NCBI GenBank assembly: GCA_937923355.1
Contig: CALAIO010000131.1
Span: 1 to 5,207, forward strand
Origin: an uncultured Rhizobiaceae group bacterium
GTDB lineage: Bacteria; Pseudomonadota; Alphaproteobacteria; Rhizobiales; Rhizobiaceae
DNA length: 5,207 nt
Direction of reading: 5' to 3'
In this document: positions 1-5,207 of the stretch, in pieces
How the letters are laid out: each line of letters opens with the position of its first letter
How positions within the stretch are numbered: position 1 is the first letter of the stretch
Translations under genes and position numbers: made by a program
Notes under the pieces: model-generated
The model's input: the letters and a program-made list of their open reading frames with translations, nothing else
Database searches by the model: none
Told to the model about the DNA's origin: nothing

Positions 1-101
1 TGAAAGCCAAATTGTTCGAAAAAAGTAAGTGAATTCTGCCAGACCTTTGTTGGTTCATTACTCTTAAGGTCATCCATAAGATCGGCAATAAAATTGTCCA
101 T
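1..101 (-). CDS. N-terminal fragment of an unidentified protein, possibly a LuxR-type regulator (runs off the window)
   Basis: An open frame starts at the ATG at 101-99 and reads 33 codons with no stop to the left edge, so only the N-terminus is visible. It begins MDNFIADLMDDLK and ends with an aromatic stretch, WQNSLTFFEQFGF. The start is supported by a G-rich ribosome binding site, GGGGGA at 112-107, five bases upstream. The pattern of an acidic helix followed by a helix ending in a leucine/phenylalanine-rich 'FFEQFGF' turn resembles the start of LuxR-type autoinducer-binding domains, where a 'lGFdy' motif follows the first helix. That resemblance is inference from very little sequence. It is separated from yjbQ by 258 bases with a terminator hairpin, so it is probably its own transcription unit. 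A 16-base dyad lies 20 bases upstream of the start and could be its operator. That this is a real gene is likely; its family is uncertain. Confidence 0.6.
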   Translation of the reverse strand, partial: MDNFIADLMDDLKSNEPTKVWQNSLTFFEQFGF

Positions 102-120
102 TTACATCCCCCAAGGTAAA

Positions 121-136
121 CTATCAAAATTGATAG
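121..136. promoter_or_regulatory. 16-base perfect inverted repeat, possible operator
   Basis: CTATCAA and TTGATAG are perfect 7-base inverted arms with a 2-base AA spacer. The dyad sits 20 bases upstream of the ATG at 101 and just before its G-rich ribosome binding site. That is a position where a repressor would block transcription or where an RNA hairpin would sit in the leader. The sequence does not resemble the classic 20-base lux box. No function is proven. Confidence 0.35.
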
Positions 137-159
137 CTTTCGCATATTTTTCAAACAGT

Positions 160-165
160 TATACT
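160..165 (+). promoter_or_regulatory. Possible -10 element on the plus strand (TATACT)
   Basis: TATACT matches the sigma70 -10 consensus at five of six positions. It lies about 120 bases upstream of a strong hairpin with a T run on the same strand (252-289), and no plus-strand reading frame lies between. The best -35 at suitable spacing, around 137-143, is poor (CTTTCG/TTTCGC). This is therefore only a candidate start for a short non-coding transcript. Confidence 0.15.
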
Positions 166-251
166 AGAGATGTAGTGGGGGTTTATTTCCAACTATATCT
201 GGCATGACTGTTCGAAACTTTTTGCCCCAAAGAATTGAACATTTATGTCTT

Positions 252-289
252 AAAAGGCTTCTTTACTTCAAAAGTAATGAGGCCTTTTT
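252..289. terminator. Long intrinsic terminator hairpin downstream of yjbQ, T runs on both sides
   Basis: The arms are 252-268 and 272-288, each 17 bases, with a 3-base CAA loop. Sixteen of 17 positions pair, one of them a G-U, with one U-U mismatch. The outer part is AAAAGGC/GCCTTTT. On the plus strand it ends in TTTTT (285-289); on the minus strand the stem ends in TTTT (255-252). It lies about 70 bases after the yjbQ stop, so it most simply ends the HlyU-like/yjbQ transcript. Its symmetry would also allow termination of plus-strand transcription. Confidence 0.75.
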
Positions 290-298
290 AATGTTAGA

Positions 299-330
299 TT
301 GTATTTTATAGCGTCCAAACCAAAATACAA
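299..330. repeat. AT-rich inverted repeat in the yjbQ 3' region
   Basis: TTGTATTTT (299-307) and AAAATACAA (322-330) are perfect 9-base arms around a 14-base loop, 30 bases after the yjbQ stop. There is no T run next to it, so it is not a terminator by itself. It could be a 3' end stabilising structure. No other function is visible. Confidence 0.4.
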
Positions 331-359
331 ATAGTTTTGTGTATAATCGAATACTCGCT

Positions 360-827
360 TCAATCAGCAAGATGTAAAAGAATATTGCGGGTATGAGGAC
401 GATCGCGATGCTCAAACAAATAAATCCCCTGCCAAGTCCCAAGCGCCAAACGGCTATTCGTCACAGGAATTGAAATAGAGGTCTGCGTCAGCGCTGCCTT
501 GATATGCGCAGGCATATCATCCTCGCCTTCATACGTATGCGTAATATAAGACATGGAAGGATCAGAAGTAGGCGGCACAAGCCGCGAAAAGAAATTCTTC
601 AAATCCGTTTGCACTTCGGGATCAGCGTTTTCCTGAATAACAAGAGAGCAAGACGTATGTTGCACAAAAAGGGTTAGCAGGCCAGAAGTGACATGGGCGG
701 ACTGAACAAAGGCTTGGACCTGGTCAGTGAATTCGTACAAGCCCTGGCCATTTGTGGGGATGGTTAGATTATGTTGTGGTATGATATAAATATCTCCGTC
801 ACCCCAAAATCCGCTCACCTTGCTCAT
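360..827 (-). CDS. yjbQ: YjbQ family protein (UPF0047, secondary thiamine-phosphate synthase type)
   Basis: A 155-residue protein if it starts at the ATG at 827-825; a TTG directly before it would add one residue. Family hallmarks are visible in order: HTS near residue 58, ENADPEV near 67, HTYEGEDDMPAHIK near 98, LGTWQGIYL near 130 and a closing EHR near 140. These histidines and acidic residues are the conserved cluster of the small trimeric UPF0047 fold. E. coli YjbQ has been reported to give weak thiamine-phosphate synthase activity that rescues thiE loss, but its true cellular role is unsettled. The protein should be cytosolic; no signal peptide or membrane segment is seen. Homology starts around residue 14, so the first dozen residues are an extension that overlaps the upstream HlyU-like gene by 29 bases. 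There is no clear Shine-Dalgarno before the ATG, which fits translational coupling. The family call is firm and the physiological function is not. Confidence 0.93.
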   Translation of the reverse strand: MSKVSGFWGDGDIYIIPQHNLTIPTNGQGLYEFTDQVQAFVQSAHVTSGLLTLFVQHTSCSLVIQENADPEVQTDLKNFFSRLVPPTSDPSMSYITHTYEGEDDMPAHIKAALTQTSISIPVTNSRLALGTWQGIYLFEHRDRPHTRNILLHLAD

Positions 828-1083
828 CAATCATCTGTTGTGCTTTGCGCAGGGCGATTGTGGAGGCTTCTTCGGCTGAGGCGCACATATCCGCGCGAAT
901 AAGTTTGTGTGTTTTTATCTCGCCATCGACCTCTTTGCTAATCATCGCACAAACACGAAATTGCCCACCTTCATCGATCGGCGTCGTTGAAATATGAAAT
1001 CCCTCATAATCAAGTCCCTCAACAGGCTTGGTAGAACCAGATGTTTTATCACCACCGCCAAATAGTTTTTTTAGGAATGACAT
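799..1083 (-). CDS. HlyU-like small protein (Pfam HlyU family as found in alphaproteobacteria)
   Basis: A complete 94-residue protein from the ATG at 1083-1081 to the TGA at 801-799. It opens MSFLKKLFGGG, a short amphipathic start followed by a Gly/Ser/Lys linker to about residue 20. The conserved core follows: YEGFHI near 26, EGGQFRV near 38, KTHKLIRAD near 57, and a C-terminal helix ending KAQQMIDEQGERIL. This is the usual length and layout of the small proteins annotated 'HlyU family' in alphaproteobacteria. They carry no visible helix-turn-helix and should not be equated with the ArsR-type HlyU haemolysin activator of Vibrio; the activator label is transferred by name and I would not rely on it. 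Its start lies only 43 bases after the rpoD terminator, and its 3' end overlaps yjbQ, so the pair is likely expressed together. Only weak ribosome binding (GAAAG about nine bases upstream) is seen. Confidence 0.88.
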   Translation of the reverse strand: MSFLKKLFGGGDKTSGSTKPVEGLDYEGFHISTTPIDEGGQFRVCAMISKEVDGEIKTHKLIRADMCASAEEASTIALRKAQQMIDEQGERILG

Positions 1084-1093
1084 TTTAAAACGC

Positions 1094-1116
1094 TTTCAAA
1101 CTTTAGAATTTTGAAA
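1094..1116. promoter_or_regulatory. Inverted repeat upstream of the HlyU-like gene, possible operator
   Basis: TTTCAAA (1094-1100) and TTTGAAA (1110-1116) are perfect 7-base arms with a 9-base spacer, 11 bases upstream of the HlyU-like start. The gap between the rpoD terminator and this start is only 43 bases, and no clear -35/-10 pair fits in it. A best guess of TTGTGC, 17 bases, TAAAGT would leave almost no leader. The dyad may be an operator or a chance AT-rich match. Confidence 0.25.
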
Positions 1117-1126
1117 ATCCTAGCAC

Positions 1127-1158
1127 AAAAAAAGCCCGCTACAAATGAGCAGGCTTTT
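1127..1158 (-). terminator. Intrinsic terminator of rpoD
   Basis: Read on the minus strand, AAAAGCCTGCT (1158-1148) pairs with AGCGGGCTTTT (1140-1130) around a 7-base loop. That gives 11 pairs with one G-U, followed by an unbroken run of seven T (1133-1127). It begins 18 bases after the rpoD stop codon. This is a textbook rho-independent terminator and separates rpoD from the HlyU-like/yjbQ pair, though some readthrough may supply their transcription. Confidence 0.9.
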
Positions 1159-1176
1159 GAAAATTATGTTTGGCGC

Positions 1177-3204
1177 TTAACTATCCAAGAACGAACGCAA
1201 CTTGCGTGATCTGGATGGATGCTTGAGTTTACGAAGGGCTTTCGCCTCAATCTGACGAATACGTTCGCGTGTAACGCTGAACTGTTGGCCAACTTCTTCC
1301 AGAGTATGGTCAGTATTCATGCCGATACCAAAGCGCATACGAAGCACGCGTTCTTCACGCGGTGTGAGCGAAGCTAGAACGCGGGTTGTTGTTTCGCGCA
1401 AGTTCGCCTGAATGGCTGCATCGATGGGCAGGATTGCATTTTTATCTTCGATGAAATCACCAAGATGACTATCTTCTTCGTCACCAATCGGCGTTTCAAG
1501 GGAAATCGGCTCTTTGGCGATTTTCAAGACCTTACGCACTTTCTCAAGTGGCATGGCAAGCTTTTCAGATAATTCTTCTGGTGTTGGCTCACGGCCTATT
1601 TCGTGAAGCATCTGACGTGATGTACGCACAATTTTGTTAATCGTCTCAATCATATGCACCGGAATACGAATGGTACGCGCCTGATCAGCAATCGAGCGTG
1701 TAATCGCCTGACGGATCCACCAAGTTGCATAGGTCGAGAACTTGTAACCACGGCGATATTCAAACTTGTCCACCGCCTTCATCAGGCCAATGTTGCCTTC
1801 CTGGATAAGATCGAGGAATTGAAGGCCACGGTTTGTGTATTTCTTCGCAATAGAAATCACCAAACGCAGATTTGCTTCAACCATTTCCTTCTTGGCCTGA
1901 CGTGCTTCACGCTGACCTTTTTGCACTTTTTGTACAATGCGACGGAATTCAGTTGGTTGCAGACCGGTTTCACCCGCCAAATCCTGAATTTCGCTACGGA
2001 TTTCTTTAATCGTTGCATTCTCGCCCTTGTTAAACTCTTTCCAGCCCTTGGCGGAAAGATTTGCAATGCGGCGTATCCAGTTTGGATCAAGCTCGGAACC
2101 AAAATATTCTTCAAGGAAAGCATCGCGCGGCACACCATAGCTTTCAGCCAAGCGCATCAAACGCCCTTCAAGACCAAGCAGGTTCTTGTTAATCGCATAA
2201 AGCTGCTCAACAAGCGCTTCAATACGATTGTTATTTAAAGAAAGCGATTTAACCGCTTCAACAATCGTATCTGTCAGTTCCTTGTAACGTTTTTCCTGTG
2301 CTGGCGAGAGCTTCTTGTTGCCAAGTGCTTTTTCAACCAGTTGGTCTTGCAGACGGCGCAGCTTTTTATAGTCACCTGCAATGATGTTCAGCGTTTCAAA
2401 AACCTGAGGCTTAAGCTCTGCTTCCATGGCTGCAAGCGATAGGCTTGCTTCCATGTCATCATCATCTTCATCGTCTTCTTCTTCCTCTTGTCCAGGAAGA
2501 ATTTCACCTGTGAGTGGATCTTTTTTAAGTTCAGCCTTTTTCTTTTCGGCTTCTTCTTCTTCGCGCTTTGCTTTTTCCGCTGCAGCTTGTCCACCAGGCG
2601 GAATATGGCCAACAGGAACAACCTTGGCCTCAGGGCCAGCATAGGTTGCTTCAAGATCGATGATATCACGAAGTAAAATATTGCCTTCGTTGAGTTCATC
2701 ACGCCAGATAATCAAAGCCTGAAAGGTTAGCGGATTTTCACAAAGCCCGGCAATCATGGTTTCGCGGCCAGCTTCTATACGCTTGGCAATCGCGATTTCA
2801 CCTTCACGCGATAAAAGTTCAACCGTACCCATTTCGCGCAAATACATGCGAACAGGGTCATCGGTTCTGTCAGTAGGTTCGCGTTTCTTGGTAGCAGTTA
2901 CAGCCTTGCCGGTTGTTTCGACAAGATCGCCACCTTCAGCCTCTTCTTCCAAATCTTCCTCTTCAACAACGTTTATACCCATGTCAGACAACATGGTCAT
3001 CACGTCTTCAATTTGATCTGGTGAAACTTCGTCAGAAGGAATAGCCGCATTAAGCGCTTCGGTTGTGATATAACCGCGCTTTTTGGCAGCAGTAATCATC
3101 TTCTTGATGGAAGCATCGCTTAAATCAAGAACCGGTTTATCGTTTGCTTCTGCTGATTTATCTTCTTTGGCAGCTTTTTCTTTAGCTTTTACTTTAGTAG
3201 CCAT
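1177..3204 (-). CDS. rpoD: RNA polymerase primary sigma factor RpoD (sigma70)
   Basis: A complete 675-residue housekeeping sigma factor; it binds core RNA polymerase and recognises -35/-10 promoters. Order of parts: a Lys/Ala-rich N-terminus (1-27); region 1.1 (about 28-82); an acidic linker; region 1.2 ([11 protein letters not shown], 116-126); a long non-conserved region with charged low complexity (about 205-250); then region 2 from [13 protein letters not shown] (444) through [23 protein letters not shown]. The -10 reading helix is [13 protein letters not shown] (491-503). Region 3 spans about 525-600. Region 4 ends in the -35 helix-turn-helix ([19 protein letters not shown], 635-653) and the C-terminal RSFLDS. 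It is longer than E. coli RpoD (613), as usual for alphaproteobacteria, mainly through the linker. The start fits region 1.1 and has GGAG (3218-3215) ten bases upstream. It follows dnaG and is closed by a strong terminator. Function is certain. Confidence 0.99.
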   Translation of the reverse strand: MATKVKAKEKAAKEDKSAEANDKPVLDLSDASIKKMITAAKKRGYITTEALNAAIPSDEVSPDQIEDVMTMLSDMGINVVEEEDLEEEAEGGDLVETTGKAVTATKKREPTDRTDDPVRMYLREMGTVELLSREGEIAIAKRIEAGRETMIAGLCENPLTFQALIIWRDELNEGNILLRDIIDLEATYAGPEAKVVPVGHIPPGGQAAAEKAKREEEEAEKKKAELKKDPLTGEILPGQEEEEDDEDDDDMEASLSLAAMEAELKPQVFETLNIIAGDYKKLRRLQDQLVEKALGNKKLSPAQEKRYKELTDTIVEAVKSLSLNNNRIEALVEQLYAINKNLLGLEGRLMRLAESYGVPRDAFLEEYFGSELDPNWIRRIANLSAKGWKEFNKGENATIKEIRSEIQDLAGETGLQPTEFRRIVQKVQKGQREARQAKKEMVEANLRLVISIAKKYTNRGLQFLDLIQEGNIGLMKAVDKFEYRRGYKFSTYATWWIRQAITRSIADQARTIRIPVHMIETINKIVRTSRQMLHEIGREPTPEELSEKLAMPLEKVRKVLKIAKEPISLETPIGDEEDSHLGDFIEDKNAILPIDAAIQANLRETTTRVLASLTPREERVLRMRFGIGMNTDHTLEEVGQQFSVTRERIRQIEAKALRKLKHPSRSRKLRSFLDS
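2455..2487 (-). repeat. Acidic low-complexity trinucleotide tract inside rpoD
   Basis: Eleven consecutive GAA/GAG/GAT/GAC codons encode an all-acidic run ([11 protein letters not shown], residues 240-250) in the non-conserved region of RpoD. On the plus strand this appears as repeated TCA/TCT/TCC triplets and produces a spurious poly-serine reading frame. In-frame slippage here would change linker length without breaking the sigma factor, so it may vary between strains. Confidence 0.6.
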
Positions 3205-3214
3205 ATGGCTTCAT

Positions 3215-3218
3215 CTCC
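3215..3218 (-). promoter_or_regulatory. Ribosome binding site of rpoD (GGAG)
   Basis: GGAG lies ten bases upstream of the rpoD ATG at 3204, slightly farther than the optimum, and supports this start. It follows only two bases after a 6-pair hairpin at 3221-3240, so access to it could be affected by leader structure. Confidence 0.6.
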
Positions 3219-3220
3219 AT

Positions 3221-3240
3221 CAGGGCAAATGAGCGCCCTG
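3221..3240 (-). promoter_or_regulatory. Hairpin in the rpoD leader just upstream of the ribosome binding site
   Basis: CAGGGC and GCCCTG form six perfect pairs, five of them G-C, around an 8-base loop. It ends two bases before the GGAG. It lacks a T run, so it is not a terminator. Possible roles are an mRNA structure modulating initiation or a protein binding dyad in DNA. Confidence 0.4.
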
Positions 3241-3276
3241 CAATTGAATAAATTTCCCTGTAGCAATCCAAAAATC

Positions 3277-3294
3277 TTTGACCACAACGTCAAA
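3277..3294. promoter_or_regulatory. TTTGAC-N6-GTCAAA dyad upstream of rpoD
   Basis: Perfect 6-base arms (3277-3282 and 3289-3294) with a 6-base spacer lie 73-90 bases upstream of the rpoD start. Each arm contains a TTGAC that could be a -35 element, and on the minus strand TTGACG is followed 17 bases later by TGGATT, a poor -10. It could be a promoter, an operator or both; the regulator is unknown. Confidence 0.3.
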
Positions 3295-3343
3295 AATGCG
3301 AATCACTGCATTCAACTTTTAATCTCTGCACTAGCCCCCGCAT

Positions 3344-3362
3344 GGTTAATCGACCCTTAACC
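3344..3362. promoter_or_regulatory. CtrA-type binding box, symmetric (TTAA-N7-TTAAC on both strands)
   Basis: GGTTAA (3344-3349), seven bases, then TTAACC (3357-3362). Either strand reads TTAA-N7-TTAAC, the full consensus for the alphaproteobacterial cell-cycle response regulator CtrA. It lies 140-158 bases upstream of the rpoD start and downstream of the dnaG stop. With the second half-site as a -35 substitute, GAGATT would fall 17 bases downstream as a weak -10. CtrA boxes act either as activator sites overlapping the -35 or as repressor sites; the sequence alone does not say which. Confidence 0.55.
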
Positions 3363-3401
3363 TGCTGGTTTTGTTCGTTTCGTGCTTCCAAACAAAGAAG
3401 T

Positions 3402-3431
3402 AAAAAAACGATAGAGCTTGTACAAAAACTC
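3402..3431 (-). terminator. Weak terminator candidate after dnaG
   Basis: On the minus strand GAGTTT (3431-3426) can pair with AAGCTC (3419-3414), six pairs including one G-U, around a 6-base loop. A run of seven T (3408-3402) starts five bases later. The stem is short and AU-rich and the T run is offset, so termination would be partial at best. It lies about 95 bases after the dnaG stop. No better terminator is seen between dnaG and rpoD, so readthrough into rpoD is plausible. Confidence 0.3.
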
Positions 3432-3526
3432 GTAATTTTTAATCTCACCAGAACTGATTCCGTCAAAACGGCCTGAGGTCAAGACACTTTTTAATTTTGA
3501 GATACAGGCTGACGACAATCTAAACG

Positions 3527-5207
3527 TCAAAAACCTTTGTTTGAACGCCCAGAAGACGACCCAAACCCCTCAATAAGAGCCTCAATCCCATCACTTCGGG
3601 ATAGTTCCTGTTGTATTTGTAGCAGTCTTTCAAGATTTTCTTGGCTATCATCTTCAGCCAACGCGCGTTCTGCTACTTTAAGCTCTTTATTTAATGTCTG
3701 ATTTTTCAAATACAAGACATGAGATTGCAACCAACCATCCCGTGCATCCTCAAAACCTGCATTAGGCAGCAATTGCCATAGATTATTAATGATCAAATGC
3801 TGCTTTACATTGTCCAGAAGCGCGCCAAGACCTTTCTCGCGCACTCGTTCCATAACAAAGTCGAGATCAGGAAAATCACCATCCCCCTCCCAGCTTGCAA
3901 AACAGTCAAGAAATAAGGTTTGCAATGTTTTTGCGTCATTGCTTTGTAATTCGAGCGCAGAAACCTCTTCAAAAAACTCAACACCGAGTGCTGGATGAAA
4001 AATCAGGCCACCTATAATTGCTGTTTCGCGAAGCGGCATGCCCGCATGTCCCTTTTTGACCAGCTTGCTGCTTAACAATGACGGACTTGCAGAAAACTTG
4101 CGCCCACCTGCACTAACTTGTTTCTGGTTTCCAAAATTACCCTGATAACGGTTGCCGGTTTTACTGGCTCCACTACTGTAGTTATTTTGCTTGGCATTGG
4201 ATCCGGAAGAAAAATAACCAGACAAGCGCTCACGCATGTCCTGGTCATAATGATAGCGAACGCTTTCTTCTTTTATTGAACTCACAATTTGGCGCATGCG
4301 TGTTTGAAGTTCTGCTTTACGCTCAGGTGTATTAAAAATGCCACTTTCTATTTCACGGTTCCATAACATCTCAGCCAAAGGCAAAGCGCTTTCTATGACA
4401 TCACGCATGGCTTCAGAGCCATCTTCCTTGATAAGATCATCTGGGTCTTTGCCTTCGGGCAACATGGCAAAACGAACCGATCTTCCAGGCTGAATATTAG
4501 GAAGTGCCATATCAACTGCTCTATGCGCAGCTTTAAGCCCTGCGCCATCACCATCGAAACATAAAATCGGCTCCGGGTGCATACGCCATAAAAGTTCCAT
4601 CTGGCGCTCAGTTAAAGCAGTGCCTAATGGGGCGACCGCATTTGTGAACCCTGCCGCATGAAGCGCGATGACATCCATATACCCTTCAGCAGCAATAACC
4701 TGTTTTTGGTCATAAGCAGGCTTGCGCGCCTTGGCAAAATTATAAAGCACATTGGATTTATGAAAGAGTTCTGTTTCAGGCGAGTTCATATATTTGGCAA
4801 GCGCATCATCTGCTAAGGCTCGCCCACCAAACGCAATCACGCGGCCACGTGCATCTGGAATGGGAAACATTATTCGCCCGCGAAACTTGTCGTACGAAAC
4901 AGCAATGCCTTCGCCGTGGTTTACAAGACCACAAGCTTCAATTTGGCCAGCATCAATGCCTTGCTCAGCCAAATATTGTTTCAACGCATTCCTACTATCA
5001 GGTGCAAAACCTATACCAAACTCTTGCTGGACTTGCGGTGACAAACCGCGATCTCGTAAATAGGCTCGCGCATTAGCTCCGATGGGTTCGTGTAATTTTG
5101 CCTGAAAAAATTGCGATGCCAATTCCATTACATCAAAAAGTGTTTTGCGCTTTTTTTCACGCTCCTGCTCACGTTTATCCATGATAGGAACTTGCAGGCC
5201 AGCCTGA
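3527..5207 (-). CDS. dnaG: DNA primase DnaG, 5' end outside the window
   Basis: Primase makes RNA primers for Okazaki fragments at the replication fork, working with the DnaB helicase. The frame stays open to the right edge: upstream of the ATG at 5182 it reads QAGLQVPI, the usual DnaG sequence between the zinc-binding domain and the polymerase core. That ATG is therefore internal, and roughly 80-100 N-terminal residues, including the zinc domain, are missing. Counting from that Met, visible parts are the basic core motif KFRGRIMFPI (99-108), KYMNSPETELFHKS (130-143), the TOPRIM glutamate motif AAEGYMDVIALHAAGF (164-179), the metal-binding FDGDGAG (209-215) and PEGKDPDDLI (242-251). A Ser/Gly/Asn/Gln-rich linker (about 323-368) leads to the C-terminal helicase-interaction domain (about 385-535). 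All catalytic residues that lie in the window are intact. rpoD follows after 322 bases. Confidence 0.97.
   Translation of the reverse strand, partial: QAGLQVPIMDKREQEREKKRKTLFDVMELASQFFQAKLHEPIGANARAYLRDRGLSPQVQQEFGIGFAPDSRNALKQYLAEQGIDAGQIEACGLVNHGEGIAVSYDKFRGRIMFPIPDARGRVIAFGGRALADDALAKYMNSPETELFHKSNVLYNFAKARKPAYDQKQVIAAEGYMDVIALHAAGFTNAVAPLGTALTERQMELLWRMHPEPILCFDGDGAGLKAAHRAVDMALPNIQPGRSVRFAMLPEGKDPDDLIKEDGSEAMRDVIESALPLAEMLWNREIESGIFNTPERKAELQTRMRQIVSSIKEESVRYHYDQDMRERLSGYFSSGSNAKQNNYSSGASKTGNRYQGNFGNQKQVSAGGRKFSASPSLLSSKLVKKGHAGMPLRETAIIGGLIFHPALGVEFFEEVSALELQSNDAKTLQTLFLDCFASWEGDGDFPDLDFVMERVREKGLGALLDNVKQHLIINNLWQLLPNAGFEDARDGWLQSHVLYLKNQTLNKELKVAERALAEDDSQENLERLLQIQQELSRSDGIEALIEGFGSSSGRSNKGF

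Larger units (their letters stand above)
3205..3526. other. dnaG-rpoD intergenic region, 322 bases, no gene
   Basis: No convincing reading frame or RNA gene is seen on either strand. On the minus strand several TTGAC elements occur that could be -35 boxes: TTGACC near 3481, TTGACG near 3466 and TTGACG near 3293. None has a good -10 at 17 bases; ATTAAA and TGGATT are the best at three of six. Two GANTC sites, the CcrM methylation target of alphaproteobacteria, flank the CtrA-type box at 3300-3304 and 3456-3460; about one would be expected by chance. Separate entries describe the terminator candidate, the CtrA-type box and the dyads. rpoD probably has its own promoter here in addition to readthrough from dnaG. 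Confidence 0.6.

Noticed and set aside
102..107. ATG directly followed by TAA just before the left-edge gene (ATGTAAATG), resembling a start-stop element
   Set aside because: The G-rich ribosome binding site abuts this ATG with no spacing, while it is well placed for the next ATG; it is most likely incidental.
201..229. TTCGAAAC resembling the T-loop of a tRNA
   Set aside because: No acceptor, D or anticodon stems can be formed around it; TGTTCGAAA also occurs at 13-21, which supports chance.
1654..2238. A 194-codon open frame on the plus strand
   Set aside because: It lies wholly antisense to the conserved sigma regions of rpoD, its protein matches no family I recognise, and rpoD is certain. 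It is a shadow.
2426..2644. Plus-strand frame with a long serine run
   Set aside because: The serine run is the antisense reading of the acidic Glu/Asp codons of RpoD; no ribosome binding site or family match.
3203..3220. Short upstream frame overlapping the rpoD start (ATG GAG ATG AAG...)
   Set aside because: It is a few codons long, stops inside the first codons of rpoD, has no ribosome binding site of its own, and uses the bases of the rpoD one.
3455..3470. CCGT/ACGG hairpin after dnaG as a terminator
   Set aside because: The stem is only four pairs and no T run follows on the minus strand.

Overview
The window reads as a core-genome segment of an alphaproteobacterium. Every gene I can support is on the minus strand, so transcription runs from high to low coordinates. 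The organism call rests on an alphaproteobacterial-type RpoD (long charged linker, 675 aa), the dnaG-rpoD adjacency, a HlyU-like small protein of the alphaproteobacterial type, and a perfect CtrA-type box (TTAA-N7-TTAAC) upstream of rpoD. The DNA is moderately AT-rich by eye. I cannot name the genus.

Layout in transcription order. (1) 5207-3527: primase dnaG. Its 5' end lies outside the window, so the zinc-binding domain is missing here; the TOPRIM catalytic core and the C-terminal helicase-binding domain are present. (2) 3526-3205: a 322-base dnaG-rpoD intergenic region, the most regulation-dense part of the window. It holds a weak terminator candidate, a symmetric CtrA-type box, a TTTGAC/GTCAAA dyad, and a small hairpin just upstream of the rpoD ribosome binding site. 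(3) 3204-1177: rpoD, the housekeeping sigma factor, followed by a good intrinsic terminator at 1158-1127. (4) 1083-799: a HlyU-like small protein. (5) 827-360: yjbQ, overlapping the end of the HlyU-like gene by 29 bases, so these two are probably translationally coupled. (6) 359-102: an intergenic region with an AT-rich dyad, a long bidirectional-looking terminator hairpin and a 16-base perfect dyad. (7) 101-1: the first 33 codons of a further gene running off the left edge, with a weak resemblance to the N-terminus of LuxR-type autoinducer-binding regulators.

How the genes fit together: dnaG and rpoD are the alphaproteobacterial remnant of the macromolecular synthesis operon, which links replication priming and transcription initiation. 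The CtrA-type box between them suggests cell-cycle input into rpoD expression. The HlyU-like/yjbQ pair forms a separate small unit of poorly understood function. I found no mobile element, CRISPR array, tRNA or rRNA, and no convincing novel defence or other system. The intergenic regulatory structures are the points worth checking.
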